A stretch of DNA of 64,000 bases. It comes from Palsa-506 sp963709075 (lineage in GTDB: Bacteria > Actinomycetota > Actinomycetes > Streptosporangiales > Streptosporangiaceae). The notes under the pieces are model-generated. The model saw only the letters and a list, made by a program, of their open reading frames with translations. It was not told where the DNA came from and made no database searches. Position numbers and translations under genes: made by a program. The DNA is taken from NCBI GenBank assembly GCA_963709075.1, contig CAVPUY010000011.1, positions 191,643 through 255,642 on the forward strand. The letters are read 5' to 3'. Shown here piece by piece: positions 9,811-19,515 of this stretch (position 1 is the stretch's first letter; each line of letters begins with the position of its first letter).

Positions 9811-10225
9811 TCTGCAGTACTCCTCACGCTGCGCCCCAGCCCCCAGTGCGCGAGACGGCCGACGGCCGCGACTGGTAGACGGATAGTCAAGTTAGATAAG
9901 AGCATAGGTCGCCTGCAGTGAAAGCGAACCCGTTCGACCCCCCTCAGAGCCTGATCTAGCTTATTACATCTCGGTATCTCCCTATTCGATTGCGGCCAAC
10001 CGGTCCGAGCGCCCTGGCCTGTCCGGTATTGTGGTTCTTTTCACGGAGAACGCGGTCGTTGAGTCAGATCGCAGCAGTGGCCGCGAGGCACTTCGTGGCC
10101 TGGTAGCCGCGCCGCAGCAGCATGTATCATCGGCCGCTACCCCGCCTATCCGTGTGGGGGCGAGCGCTTGACCAGCAAGGTTACGAGCGCCGAGAGGACA
10201 CCTGGGGAAGGAATCCGGCGAGATC
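9811..10225. promoter_or_regulatory. Divergent intergenic region, 415 bp
   Basis: This gap separates the minus-strand wzz gene from the plus-strand epimerase gene, so it should hold promoters in both directions. It is AT-richer around 9885-9990 (TTAGATAAGAGCATAGG, CTTATTACATCTCGGTATC), as expected for promoter DNA. I see no convincing operator or RNA gene. A GGGGAAGGAA stretch near 10204 is a plausible ribosome-binding site for the epimerase GTG. Confidence 0.45.
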
Positions 10226-11149
10226 GTGGAACGCATACTTGTGACTGGCGGGGCAGGATTTATCGGTTCGCACCTGGTTGACTTCCTGCTGGACTCCGGC
10301 GCGAGCGTGCTGGTCGTCGATAACTTCGCCCTCGGCAGGCGCGAGCACCTGGCCCGGGCCGCCGCCACCGGGCGGCTGACCGTGCTCGAGGCCGACATCC
10401 GGAGCGAGGCCGACCTCCGCCCGGTGGCTGACTTCGGCCCCGATGCCGTCTTCCACATGGCCGCCCTGCACTTCATCCCCTACTGCAATGCCCATCCGCA
10501 GGAGGCGCTCGACGTCAACGTGCTCGGCCTGGACGCCGTGATCAGGGCAGTCCGGCAGGCGCCGCTGCAGAGCTTCGTCTTCCCGTCCAGCGGCGCGATC
10601 TACGGCTTCGGCGACGAGCGCTGGCCGGAGACGGCGCCGCCCAGGCCGGACGAGATCTACGGCATCTCGAAGTGGATGGGCGAGCAGATCATGGCCCGGT
10701 TCCATGACGACAGGCCGGATGTCCGCGCGGTCGTGGCCCGGCTGTTCAACACCTACGGCCCCAGGGAGACCAACCCGCACGTGCTGCCCGCCGTCATGGC
10801 GGCCATGCGGGCGGGCCAGGTGATCCGACTGGGGAATCTCTGGCCGCAGCGCGATCTCATTTTCGTCACCGACACGGCAAAGGCCGTCGCGGCGACGGCT
10901 GCCGGGGACGGCTTCGACGTCTTCAACGTCGGAACGGGCGTCGGCACCACCATTGCCGACGTGCTGGCCGCCATTGAGGCAATTCGCGGCGAGCCGCTCG
11001 ACGTGCGGGAGGAGCCGGAACGCAGGCGTGCCGACGACGGGCACCTCATCGCCGATCCGGCCCGGCTGAAGGCGGCCACCGGCTGGCGGCCCGAATATGA
11101 CCTCAAGGCTGGTCTCCGCGAGCTGCTGGCATCGGAGGGGCTGTTGTGA
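10226..11149 (+). CDS. NAD-dependent sugar-nucleotide epimerase/dehydratase (extended SDR)
   Basis: A 307-residue cytoplasmic extended short-chain dehydrogenase/reductase of the UDP-glucose 4-epimerase / GDP-mannose dehydratase class. The Rossmann motif VTGGAGFIGSH is at residues 6-16, and FPSSGAIYG with YGISK supply the Ser and the YxxxK catalytic pair. A substrate-binding segment runs ARLFNTYGPRETNPHV. Start GTG 10226 puts the Rossmann strand at the extreme N-terminus, as usual. It supplies a sugar nucleotide for the polysaccharide locus. The exact sugar cannot be told. The stop overlaps the next gene (GTGA). Confidence 0.88.
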   Translation: MERILVTGGAGFIGSHLVDFLLDSGASVLVVDNFALGRREHLARAAATGRLTVLEADIRSEADLRPVADFGPDAVFHMAALHFIPYCNAHPQEALDVNVLGLDAVIRAVRQAPLQSFVFPSSGAIYGFGDERWPETAPPRPDEIYGISKWMGEQIMARFHDDRPDVRAVVARLFNTYGPRETNPHVLPAVMAAMRAGQVIRLGNLWPQRDLIFVTDTAKAVAATAAGDGFDVFNVGTGVGTTIADVLAAIEAIRGEPLDVREEPERRRADDGHLIADPARLKAATGWRPEYDLKAGLRELLASEGLL

Positions 11150-12153
11150 GGGCCACCGAGGATCCGGCGGCCAACGGCCGGCCAGCCGGCCGCCAGGGCG
11201 CCAGCATCCACGGCGCTACCGGCCAGCGCGCCAACGGCCAGGCGCCGGAAGCCCATCAGGCGGGCGGCCAGGCCGCCGCCCTGCGGCCGGACCGGGAAGG
11301 TTCCGGTGCCGGGGCGAGCGCGCCCGGGCTGCCGCAGGCCCTGTCGAAGGAACTCGGCGAAGGTTACCGGGCGGGGAAGCGCGACTTCCTCGGCATCGGC
11401 CTGTCCTGCATATCGGACGCGGACTTCGTCGGGGCGGTGCGGGAAGCCGTCCGGACCCGCTCGCGGCTGACCGTCTCGTTCATCAATCCGGACTACGTCG
11501 TCCGCGGGCACCGGACCCCTGGCCTGGTGGCCAAGATGAACGGGTTCGACGTGGTGCTCCCGGACGGCTGGGGAATCGTGCTCGGCGGCCGCGCGCTCGG
11601 CCTGCCCGTCCCGGACCGGCAGGGCAACGATGACATCTGCCCGAAGGTCTTCGAGCTGTCCGCCAGTGACGGTTTCGCCAACTTCCTGTTCGGCTGCGGC
11701 GAGGGCATCCCGGAGCAGGCCGCGGAGAACCTCGTCGCCGCGTTCCCCGGACTGCCCATTGCCGGGACGCTGCACGGCTTCTGGGACGTAGCGCGGGGCC
11801 ACCCGGGACGCTATGACGAGGCCGACGTCGAGATGATGGTCAAGACCATCAACGCCGCCCAGCCTGACATCCTGCACGTCTCGATCCCGACGCCGATGCA
11901 GCAGGACTGGGTCTGGGAGGTGGCCGGCCTGCTGGACGTGCCGGTGATCATTACTGGCGGCAGCTACCTGGATCACCTGGCCGAGCGGGTCTACTGGTAT
12001 CCGAGGTGGATAAACCGGATGCGGCTGGGCTGGGCCTACCGGCTGTTCCGGGAGCCGCGGCGGCTCTGGAAGCGCTACTCGGTCGATCTCGTGACCTACG
12101 GCCGGATGATCCTCAGGCACCGGCCCGGCCAGGGCCGCCGGGCTGCGCGCTAA
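11146..12153 (+). CDS. WecG/TagA/CpsF-family glycosyltransferase (GT26)
   Basis: A 335-residue glycosyltransferase of family GT26, which adds an N-acetylmannosamine-type sugar to a lipid-linked acceptor. After about 65 low-complexity residues the domain begins RDFLGIGLSCISDADF. It shows INPDYVV, the family signature DVVLPDGWGIV containing the catalytic Asp, and DILHVSIPTPMQQDWVW. The C-terminus is basic (RLFREPRRLWKRY), consistent with membrane association. GTG 11146 overlaps the epimerase stop, so the pair is translationally coupled. Confidence 0.88.
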   Translation: MRATEDPAANGRPAGRQGASIHGATGQRANGQAPEAHQAGGQAAALRPDREGSGAGASAPGLPQALSKELGEGYRAGKRDFLGIGLSCISDADFVGAVREAVRTRSRLTVSFINPDYVVRGHRTPGLVAKMNGFDVVLPDGWGIVLGGRALGLPVPDRQGNDDICPKVFELSASDGFANFLFGCGEGIPEQAAENLVAAFPGLPIAGTLHGFWDVARGHPGRYDEADVEMMVKTINAAQPDILHVSIPTPMQQDWVWEVAGLLDVPVIITGGSYLDHLAERVYWYPRWINRMRLGWAYRLFREPRRLWKRYSVDLVTYGRMILRHRPGQGRRAAR

Positions 12154-12243
12154 GCACCAGGAGGGCCTCTTCCCGGCCGGCGCTGCTATCCGTACCCCGG
12201 CGCGCCAGGGAGCCGCGCCACTGAGCTGTGCCAGGCTGGGCGG

Positions 12244-12940
12244 ATGACCCGCGCGAAGCTCGACAAGCGCCCCGGCGAGGTCGCCGCGATGTTCGACCTG
12301 GTCGCTGAGCGCTACGACCTGCTCAATGATGTGCTGTCGCTCGGCCAGGACCGGCGCTGGCGCCAGGTGGTGGCCAGAGCGGTCGGCGCCGCCGCCGGGG
12401 ACCTGGTGCTCGATCTCGCCGCGGGCACCGGAACCTCGTCCCGGGCCTTCACCGGGGCCGGCGCGCGCTGCGTCGCCTGCGACTTCTCGCTCGGCATGCT
12501 GCAGGTGGGAGCGCGCAGGCCGGCGCTCGGTCGCGTTCGCGGCCGGCGACGCGCTGGCGCTGCCGTTCCTTGCTGGTTCCTTCGATGCGGTGACGATCTC
12601 CTTCGGCCTGCGGAATCTCGCCGATCCCGGCGCCGGGCTCGCCGAACTGCTCCGGGTCACCAAGCCGGGCGGCAGGCTCGTCGTCTGCGAGTTCGGGCAT
12701 CTCCCCTGGCCGGCCGCGGACGCGGCGTACGAGCGCTATCTGGCCACCGTGCTGCCGGCCGTCGCCCGGCGGCTGTCCGGGAATCCCGCCGCTTATGAGT
12801 ACCTGGCCGAGTCGATCGCCGGCTGGCCGGCCCAGCCGGAACTCGCCCGGCGGATCGGCGCGGCCGGCTGGTCGGCCGTGGGCTGGCGGAACCTGACGAT
12901 GGGGGTAGTCGCCCTGCATACCGCGCGGAAGCCGGCCTGA
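12244..12940 (+). CDS. menG: Demethylmenaquinone methyltransferase, one frameshift
   Basis: Class I SAM methyltransferase of the UbiE/MenG family, catalysing the last step of menaquinone synthesis at the membrane. The ATG at 12244 gives MFDLVAERYDLLNDVLSLGQDRRWR, typical of the family start. The SAM motif is VLDLAAGTGTSS. The frame breaks near 12510 (after FSLGMLQVGARR) and continues one base away with AAGDALALPF and the signature DAVTISFGLRNLADP, ending MGVVALHTARKPA at 12940. Family members are about 230 residues, which fits the joined product. It precedes the reductase and nuo genes, as in other actinobacteria. The break is probably a sequence error. Confidence 0.85.
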
Positions 12941-13014
12941 GCGCGGCGGCGGCAAGCGCAGGCTGCGGCCGGAGGGCCGACTCGGGGCCGCCGGCGGAGT
13001 AGGTATTAGACTGC

Positions 13015-13026
13015 GTGCTTAAGCAC
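13015..13026. promoter_or_regulatory. 12-bp perfect palindrome GTGCTTAAGCAC
   Basis: A perfect palindrome whose core TGCTTAAGCA also occurs at 56808-56817 upstream of the kor genes. It abuts the Rex-type site and lies just downstream of a possible -10 element (TATTAG, 13004-13009). It is therefore placed where a repressor would act. The binding protein is unknown. Confidence 0.55.
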
Positions 13027-13045
13027 TTGTGAAGCTGTTCACAAG
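13026..13045. promoter_or_regulatory. Rex-type redox operator (CTTGTGAA-N4-TTCACAAG)
   Basis: The perfect inverted repeat CTTGTGAAGCTGTTCACAAG matches the established Rex operator consensus TTGTGAA-N4-TTCACAA. Rex is the actinobacterial repressor that leaves DNA when NADH/NAD+ is high, and nuo genes are among its known targets in Streptomyces. The site is 17 bases upstream of the reductase GTG (13063), and the nuo genes follow. A rex gene itself is not in the window. Confidence 0.85.
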
Positions 13046-13062
13046 ATAGTCAGGACGGGTCA

Positions 13063-14478
13063 GTGACCGAGCAAGTACCCCTCGCTGACGCTCCGGACAT
13101 GGCATCGCGTGACATCAGTTCGGCCAGCGAGCCTGTGCGCGCGCGCCGTGCCGCGAGCGGCGGCAGTTCCGCCAGGGACGGCGAGTCAGCCGACGTCATC
13201 GTCGTCGGCGCGGGCCCGGCGGGCTCAGCGGTGGCCTATTACCTGGCGACCTCCGGGCTGGATGTGCTGGTGCTGGAGAAGACCAGGTTTCCCAGGGAGA
13301 AGGTCTGCGGCGACGGCCTCACCCCGCGGGCGGTCAAGGCACTGGCCGCGATGGGCGTGCCGATCGATGAGGCTGGCGGCTGGCCGCGGAACAAGGGCCT
13401 GCGGATCATCGGCGGCGGCGGCCGGATCGAGGTGCCGTGGCCGGACCTGTCCAGCTACCCCGGCTTCGGGATGGTGCGGACCCGGCTCGACTTCGACGAG
13501 ATCCTCGCCAGGCACGCGGAGAAGGCGGGCGCCCGGCTGCTTGAGGGCGTGAACGTCACCGGCCCGTTGCTCGACGACCGGACCGGCCGGATCATCGGCG
13601 TCACGGCCAGGGATGCTCACCCGGAGGACGCTGCGCGCGGGTCAGTGACCGGAAAATCAAAAGCTCCAGATGATAAACGGATATATCGTGGCAGGCTCGT
13701 CGTGGCCGCTGACGGCAACTCGTCGCGACTGTCCGTTTCGCTGGGGTTGGAACGCCGGGACGACCGGCCGATCGGCGTCGCGGTGCGCACCTACTACACC
13801 AGCCCGCGGCACGATGACGACTATCTGGAGGCATGGCTGGACCTCTGGGACGGCAGCTCGCTGCTGCCCGGCTACGGCTGGATCTTCGGCATGGGCGACG
13901 GAACGAGCAACGTCGGCCTCGGACTGCTGAACACGAGCGCGGCGTTCGGCCACATCGACTACCGCGAGCTGCTGCGCCGCTGGCTTGCCGCCATGCCTGC
14001 CGAGTGGGGCCTGCGCGAGGAGAACAGGACCGCGCCGGTCCGCGGCGCGGCGCTGCCGATGGGCTTCAACCGGACCCCGCATTACACCAGGGGGCTGCTG
14101 CTGGCCGGCGACGCGGGCGGGATGATCAACCCGTTCAACGGCGAGGGCATTGCGTACGCGCTGGAATCCGGCGAGATCGCCGCCCGGGTCATCGCCCAGG
14201 CGCTTGCCCGGCCGACGGCGGCGAGCGCGGAGACCGCGCTGCGCGGCTACCCGGCGGCCCTGCAGGATGCCTACGGCGGCTACTACACGCTGGCCCGCAC
14301 ATTCGTCCGGCTGATCGGCCACCCCGGGTTCATGAAGTTCGCGACCAGGCACGGCGTGAAGCGCCCGGCTGTCATGCGGCTCACCATGAAGCTGCTGGGA
14401 AACCTGACCGAGACCCGCGGCGGTGACGCGGTCGACCGGCTGATCAACGCAGTGTCTAAGATGACGCCGGCGGCCTAG
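13063..14478 (+). CDS. Geranylgeranyl-reductase-family flavoprotein (MenJ-like)
   Basis: A 471-residue FAD-dependent reductase. DVIVVGAGPAGSAVAYYL (about 44-61) is the dinucleotide-binding motif, followed by FPREKVCGDGLTPR, the family-specific segment. GDAGGMINPFNGEGIAYALESG near residue 350 is the second FAD motif. In actinobacteria, homologues next to menaquinone and nuo genes saturate a double bond of the menaquinone side chain. That role is inferred here from position. The GTG at 13063 lies behind GGACGGG and directly after the Rex-type operator. The 40 residues before the FAD motif are low-complexity, so a later start is possible. Confidence 0.85.
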   Translation: MTEQVPLADAPDMASRDISSASEPVRARRAASGGSSARDGESADVIVVGAGPAGSAVAYYLATSGLDVLVLEKTRFPREKVCGDGLTPRAVKALAAMGVPIDEAGGWPRNKGLRIIGGGGRIEVPWPDLSSYPGFGMVRTRLDFDEILARHAEKAGARLLEGVNVTGPLLDDRTGRIIGVTARDAHPEDAARGSVTGKSKAPDDKRIYRGRLVVAADGNSSRLSVSLGLERRDDRPIGVAVRTYYTSPRHDDDYLEAWLDLWDGSSLLPGYGWIFGMGDGTSNVGLGLLNTSAAFGHIDYRELLRRWLAAMPAEWGLREENRTAPVRGAALPMGFNRTPHYTRGLLLAGDAGGMINPFNGEGIAYALESGEIAARVIAQALARPTAASAETALRGYPAALQDAYGGYYTLARTFVRLIGHPGFMKFATRHGVKRPAVMRLTMKLLGNLTETRGGDAVDRLINAVSKMTPAA

Positions 14479-14491
14479 CCGCACGAGACGG

Positions 14492-14520
14492 TGCTGCCAG
14501 GGACGATTGTTCCGGCAGCA
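14492..14520. terminator. Hairpin between reductase gene and nuoA
   Basis: TGCTGCC and GGCAGCA form a 7-bp stem with a 15-base loop in the 65-base gap between the reductase stop and nuoA. There is no T-run, so it is more likely a weak attenuator or processing site than a full terminator. It could lower or separate nuo expression from the upstream gene. Confidence 0.4.
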
Positions 14521-14543
14521 GGCTGAAGGAGGTGATGAGGACG

Positions 14544-14906
14544 ATGAGCTTGAGCTTGTACGTCCCCATCCTGGTGCTCGCGGCGCTGGCCGCCGTCTTC
14601 GCCGTCTTCTCGCTCGTGATGGGCGCGCTGGCGGGCCCCAAGCGGTGGAACCGGGCCAAGCTCGAGGCGTACGAGTGCGGCATCGAGCCGACCAGGCAGC
14701 CAAGCGCCATCAGGTTCCCCGTCAAGTACTACCTGACGGCGATGCTCTTCATCGTCTTCGACATCGAGATCATCTTCCTGTACCCGTGGGCGGTCGCGTT
14801 CGACCGGCTCGGGGTGTTCGGGCTGATCGAGATGGTGACCTTCATCGCCGCGGTTCTCGTCGCGTACGCCTACGTCTGGCGGCGCGGCGGTCTGGAGTGG
14901 GACTAG
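14544..14906 (+). CDS. nuoA: NADH-quinone oxidoreductase subunit A
   Basis: Small membrane subunit of complex I with three helices. It has the conserved loop AYECGIEP and the charged helix MLFIVFDIEIIFLYPWAV, which contribute to the quinone-site/proton-channel junction. A very strong ribosome-binding site AAGGAGG at 14526-14532 favours the ATG at 14544 (MSLSLYVPILV, 11-base spacing). GTG 14532 or ATG 14535, which overlap or touch the site, are less likely. Length about 120 residues, normal for the family. First of 14 nuo genes. Confidence 0.95.
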   Translation: MSLSLYVPILVLAALAAVFAVFSLVMGALAGPKRWNRAKLEAYECGIEPTRQPSAIRFPVKYYLTAMLFIVFDIEIIFLYPWAVAFDRLGVFGLIEMVTFIAAVLVAYAYVWRRGGLEWD

Positions 14907-14908
14907 CC

Positions 14909-15487
14909 ATGGGCCTGGAAGAGAAGCTGCCGAGCGGGATCCTGCTCACCACGGTCGAGAAGGTTGCCGGGTACGCGCGCAAGAGCTCGGTCTGGCCGGC
15001 CACCTTCGGGCTGGCCTGCTGCGCGATGGAGCTGATCTCCACCGGCGGCCCCCGGCACGACCTGGCCAGGTTCGGGATGGAGCGGGCGTCGAACACGCCG
15101 CGGCAGGCCGACCTGATGATCGTGGCCGGCCGGGTCAGCCAGAAGATGGCGCCGGTGCTCCGGCAGATCTATGACCAGATGGCCGAGCCTAAGTGGGTCA
15201 TCTCGATGGGCGTCTGCGCGTCAAGCGGCGGCATGTTCAACAACTACGCGATCGTGCAGGGCGTCGACCATATCGTCCCGGTGGATATCTACCTGCCCGG
15301 CTGCCCGCCGCGCCCGGAAATGCTGCTCGACTCGATACTCAAGCTGCACGACAAGATCCAGAACATGAAGCTCGGCGTGCACAGGGAGCGCCAGGTCGAG
15401 CAGCTCGAGCAGGCCAGGCTCCGGCGGCTGCCGCTGGCCGCGGGGCTTGGCCAGCCGGACGACGCGCAGCCCGGAGGACGCCGGTGA
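14909..15487 (+). CDS. nuoB: NADH-quinone oxidoreductase subunit B
   Basis: Peripheral-arm subunit that carries the terminal [4Fe-4S] cluster N2, which hands electrons to quinone. Cluster ligands are visible in ACCAMEL (adjacent Cys pair), GVCASSGG and LPGCPPRPE. Length 192 residues; the last 40, including the ERQVEQLEQARLRRL helix, extend past the core as in other actinobacteria. It starts two bases after the nuoA stop and overlaps nuoC. Confidence 0.96.
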   Translation: MGLEEKLPSGILLTTVEKVAGYARKSSVWPATFGLACCAMELISTGGPRHDLARFGMERASNTPRQADLMIVAGRVSQKMAPVLRQIYDQMAEPKWVISMGVCASSGGMFNNYAIVQGVDHIVPVDIYLPGCPPRPEMLLDSILKLHDKIQNMKLGVHRERQVEQLEQARLRRLPLAAGLGQPDDAQPGGRR

Positions 15488-16215
15488 GCGACGAGACGCC
15501 GGCCGACCCGAAGCCGAATCCGCCGGACGAGGCGGCGCTGGCAGGCCGCGAGCGGCTGTCCGAGCAGGTCGCGCGGACCGGCATGTTCGGCACCGAGACG
15601 ACAGGGGACACGTCCGGCTACGGCGGGCTGATAGTCCGCAGGCCGCCTGCGCTGTCCACCCCGCGGCCCTATGGCTCGTACTTCGATGACCTGGCTGACG
15701 CCCTCGGCCGCAGCCTCGAGGCGGCTGGCCTGCAGTTCGACGAGGCGATCGAGCGCGTGGTGGCCGACCGCGGTGAGCTCACGTTCGAGGTCACCCCGGC
15801 GCACCTGACGACGGTGGCGGCCCGGCTGCGGGACGACCCCGCGCTCGCCTTCGAGCTGTGCACCGGGGTATCCGGCGTGCACTACCCCGCCGACCGCGGC
15901 CGTGAGCTGCATGCCGTCTACCACCTGGTATCGCTCACCCACAACCGGCGGCTGCGGCTTGAGGCCGCCGCGGCGGACGCCGACCCGCACCTGCCGACTA
16001 TGGTGCGGGTGTACCCGACCTGCGACTGGCACGAGCGGGAGACCTGGGATTTCTTCGGGATCATCTTCGACGGCCATCCGGCGCTGACCAGGATCGAGAT
16101 GCCCGACGACTGGAAGGGCCACCCGCAGCGGAAGGACTACCCGCTGGGCGGCATCCCGGTCGAGTACCGCGGCGCCACGGTGCCGCCACCGGACGAGCGA
16201 AGGGCGTACGAATGA
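15484..16215 (+). CDS. nuoC: NADH-quinone oxidoreductase subunit C (30 kDa)
   Basis: Peripheral-arm subunit that packs against NuoD. GTG 15484 overlaps the nuoB stop. The product has 243 residues with an N-terminal actinobacterial extension of about 60. The conserved C-terminal signature is present: VRVYPTCDWHERETWDFFGI, then WKGHPQRKDYPLGG. Stop overlaps nuoD (ATGA). Confidence 0.95.
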   Translation: MSDETPADPKPNPPDEAALAGRERLSEQVARTGMFGTETTGDTSGYGGLIVRRPPALSTPRPYGSYFDDLADALGRSLEAAGLQFDEAIERVVADRGELTFEVTPAHLTTVAARLRDDPALAFELCTGVSGVHYPADRGRELHAVYHLVSLTHNRRLRLEAAAADADPHLPTMVRVYPTCDWHERETWDFFGIIFDGHPALTRIEMPDDWKGHPQRKDYPLGGIPVEYRGATVPPPDERRAYE

Positions 16216-17552
16216 CCTCGCGCGCAGATGCCGAGGCGGAAGGCCGCGTCTACAACGTGGGCGGCCAGGACTGGGACGAGGTCGTCGCCGCCGCCGACGC
16301 GTCCGGGGACAGGACAGGCGAGGAACGCCTGGTCGTCAACATGGGCCCGCAGCACCCTTCCACGCACGGGGTGCTCCGGCTGATCCTGACGCTGGACGGC
16401 GAGACGGTGACGGAGCTCCGCCCGGTCGTCGGCTACCTGCACACCGGTATCGAGAAGAACATGGAGGTCCGCACCTGGACGCAGGGCGTCACGTTCTGCA
16501 CCCGGATGGACTATCTCGCGCCGCTGTTCAACGAGACCGCCTTCTGCCTGGCCACCGAGAAGCTGCTCGGCATCACCGACGCCGTCCCGGCGCGCGCCTC
16601 GGTCATCCGGGTGCTGATGATGGAGCTGAACCGGATCTCCTCGCACCTGATGGGAATCGCGACGTTCGGCCTCGAGCTCGGCGCCACCACGGTCCTGCTG
16701 AACGGGCTCCGCGAGCGGGAGAAGGTACTCGACCTGTTCGAGCTGATCACCGGTCTGCGGATGAATCACGCCTACATCCGGCCGGGCGGGGTGTCCCAGG
16801 ACCTGCCGTCCGGCGCCATCGAGAAGATCAGGGAATTCGTCGGCGTGATGCCCGGGCTGCTCGGCGATATGCGCAAGCTGCTCGACGCCAACCCGGTCTA
16901 CCTGGCCAGGACGAAGGACATCGCCTACCTCGACCTGGCCGGCTGCATGACGCTCGGCGTGACCGGGCCGGTGCTCCGGTCCACCGGGCTGCCCTGGGAC
17001 TTGCGGAGATCCCAGCCGTACTGCGGGTACGAGACCTACGACTTCGACGTGCCGGTACAGCACACCTGCGACGCCTATGGCCGCTACCTGGTCCGGATGG
17101 ACGAGATGGATCAGTCCCTGCGGATCATCGAGCAGTGCGCGGACCGGCTGGCCGCCCGCCGGCCTGCCGATGACCGGGTCATGATCGCTGACGCCAAGAT
17201 CGGCTGGCCCGCGCAGCTGGCCCTCGGCCCGGACGGGCTCGGCAACTCGCCCGATCACATCAAGCACATCATGGGCCAGTCCATGGAGGCGCTGATCCAT
17301 CACTTCAAGCTGGTCACCGAGGGCTTCCGGGTGCCGGCCGGCCAGGTCTACGCGGCGATAGAGTCACCCAGGGGCGAGCTGGGCTGCCACGCGGTCAGCG
17401 ACGGCGGCACCCGGCCGTACCGCATTCACTTCCGGGATCCGTCGTTCGCCAACCTGCAGGCGCTGCCCGCGATGTGCGAGGGCGGCATGCTCGCCGACGT
17501 CATCTCAGCGATAGCTACCACCGACCCGGTGATGGGAGGGGTGGACCGGTAA
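16212..17552 (+). CDS. nuoD: NADH-quinone oxidoreductase subunit D (49 kDa)
   Basis: A 446-residue peripheral-arm subunit that forms the quinone pocket with NuoB. It shows NMGPQHPSTHGVLRL with the quinone-binding His, GYLHTGIEKNME, and the C-terminal DPSFANLQALPAMCEGGMLADVI. There are no gaps relative to the family. It is not fused to NuoC, unlike in enterobacteria. The stop TAA shares one base with the nuoE ATG. Confidence 0.96.
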   Translation: MTSRADAEAEGRVYNVGGQDWDEVVAAADASGDRTGEERLVVNMGPQHPSTHGVLRLILTLDGETVTELRPVVGYLHTGIEKNMEVRTWTQGVTFCTRMDYLAPLFNETAFCLATEKLLGITDAVPARASVIRVLMMELNRISSHLMGIATFGLELGATTVLLNGLREREKVLDLFELITGLRMNHAYIRPGGVSQDLPSGAIEKIREFVGVMPGLLGDMRKLLDANPVYLARTKDIAYLDLAGCMTLGVTGPVLRSTGLPWDLRRSQPYCGYETYDFDVPVQHTCDAYGRYLVRMDEMDQSLRIIEQCADRLAARRPADDRVMIADAKIGWPAQLALGPDGLGNSPDHIKHIMGQSMEALIHHFKLVTEGFRVPAGQVYAAIESPRGELGCHAVSDGGTRPYRIHFRDPSFANLQALPAMCEGGMLADVISAIATTDPVMGGVDR

Positions 17553-18210
17553 TGGCGCTCAGCGACGAACAGCGCGCCAGGCTGGCGGTGGATGCCGCCG
17601 AGATCATCGGCCGTTATCCGCGATCCCGGTCGGCGCTGCTGCCATTGCTGCACCTGGTGCAGGCCGAGGAAGGTTACGTCTCGGACGACGGCGTCGAGTT
17701 CTGCGCCGGCCAGCTCGACCTGACCGAGGCCGAGGTGACCGCGGTCGTGAGCTTCTACACCATGTTCAAGCGGCGGCCGGTCGGCGAGTACCACGTCGGC
17801 GTCTGCACGAACGCGCTGTGCGCGGTCATGGGGGGCGACGCCATCTTCGCCGACCTGCAGCGGCACCTCGGCATCGGCAACGACGAGACGACGCCCGACG
17901 GCAAGGTCACGATCGAGCACGTGGAATGCAACGCCGCCTGCGACTACGCACCGGTGATGATGGTCAACTGGGAGTTTTTCGACGACATGACACCGCAGCG
18001 TGCCCGGGACCTGGTCGACGGGCTCCGGGCGGGCGAGGACATCGCGCCGTCCCGGGGGGCGCCGCGGCTGTGCAACTGGCGGCAGGCGTCCCGCATCCTG
18101 GCCGGCTTCCCTGATGACCAGGCCACCGGCGGCCACACGGCCGGCCACGCCAGCCTGGCCGGGCTGCGGATCGCGAAAGAGCATGGCTGGGCGCCAGATG
18201 GAGGGCCGTC

Positions 18211-18214
<4 letters not shown>
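17552..18214 (+). CDS. nuoE: NADH-quinone oxidoreductase subunit E (24 kDa)
   Basis: A 220-residue thioredoxin-fold subunit with the [2Fe-2S] cluster N1a, part of the NADH dehydrogenase module. Ligands are the pair in GVCTNALCAVMGG and the pair in VECNAACDYAP. I chose the ATG at 17552 because it overlaps the nuoD stop and begins the family-typical LSDEQRARLAVDAAEI. The in-frame extension upstream lies inside nuoD. The C-terminal 40 residues are variable. Confidence 0.95.

Positions 18215-19511
<1,297 letters not shown>

Positions 19512-19515
<4 letters not shown>

Noticed and set aside
9982..10476. 164-residue minus-strand ORF overlapping the epimerase start
   Set aside because: Its sequence is Ser/Arg-rich without motifs, and the strong Rossmann-fold protein lies opposite.
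10753..12663. 636-residue minus-strand ORF across epimerase, wecG and menG
   Set aside because: Antisense shadow in high-GC DNA; the plus strand holds well-recognised families over the same bases.
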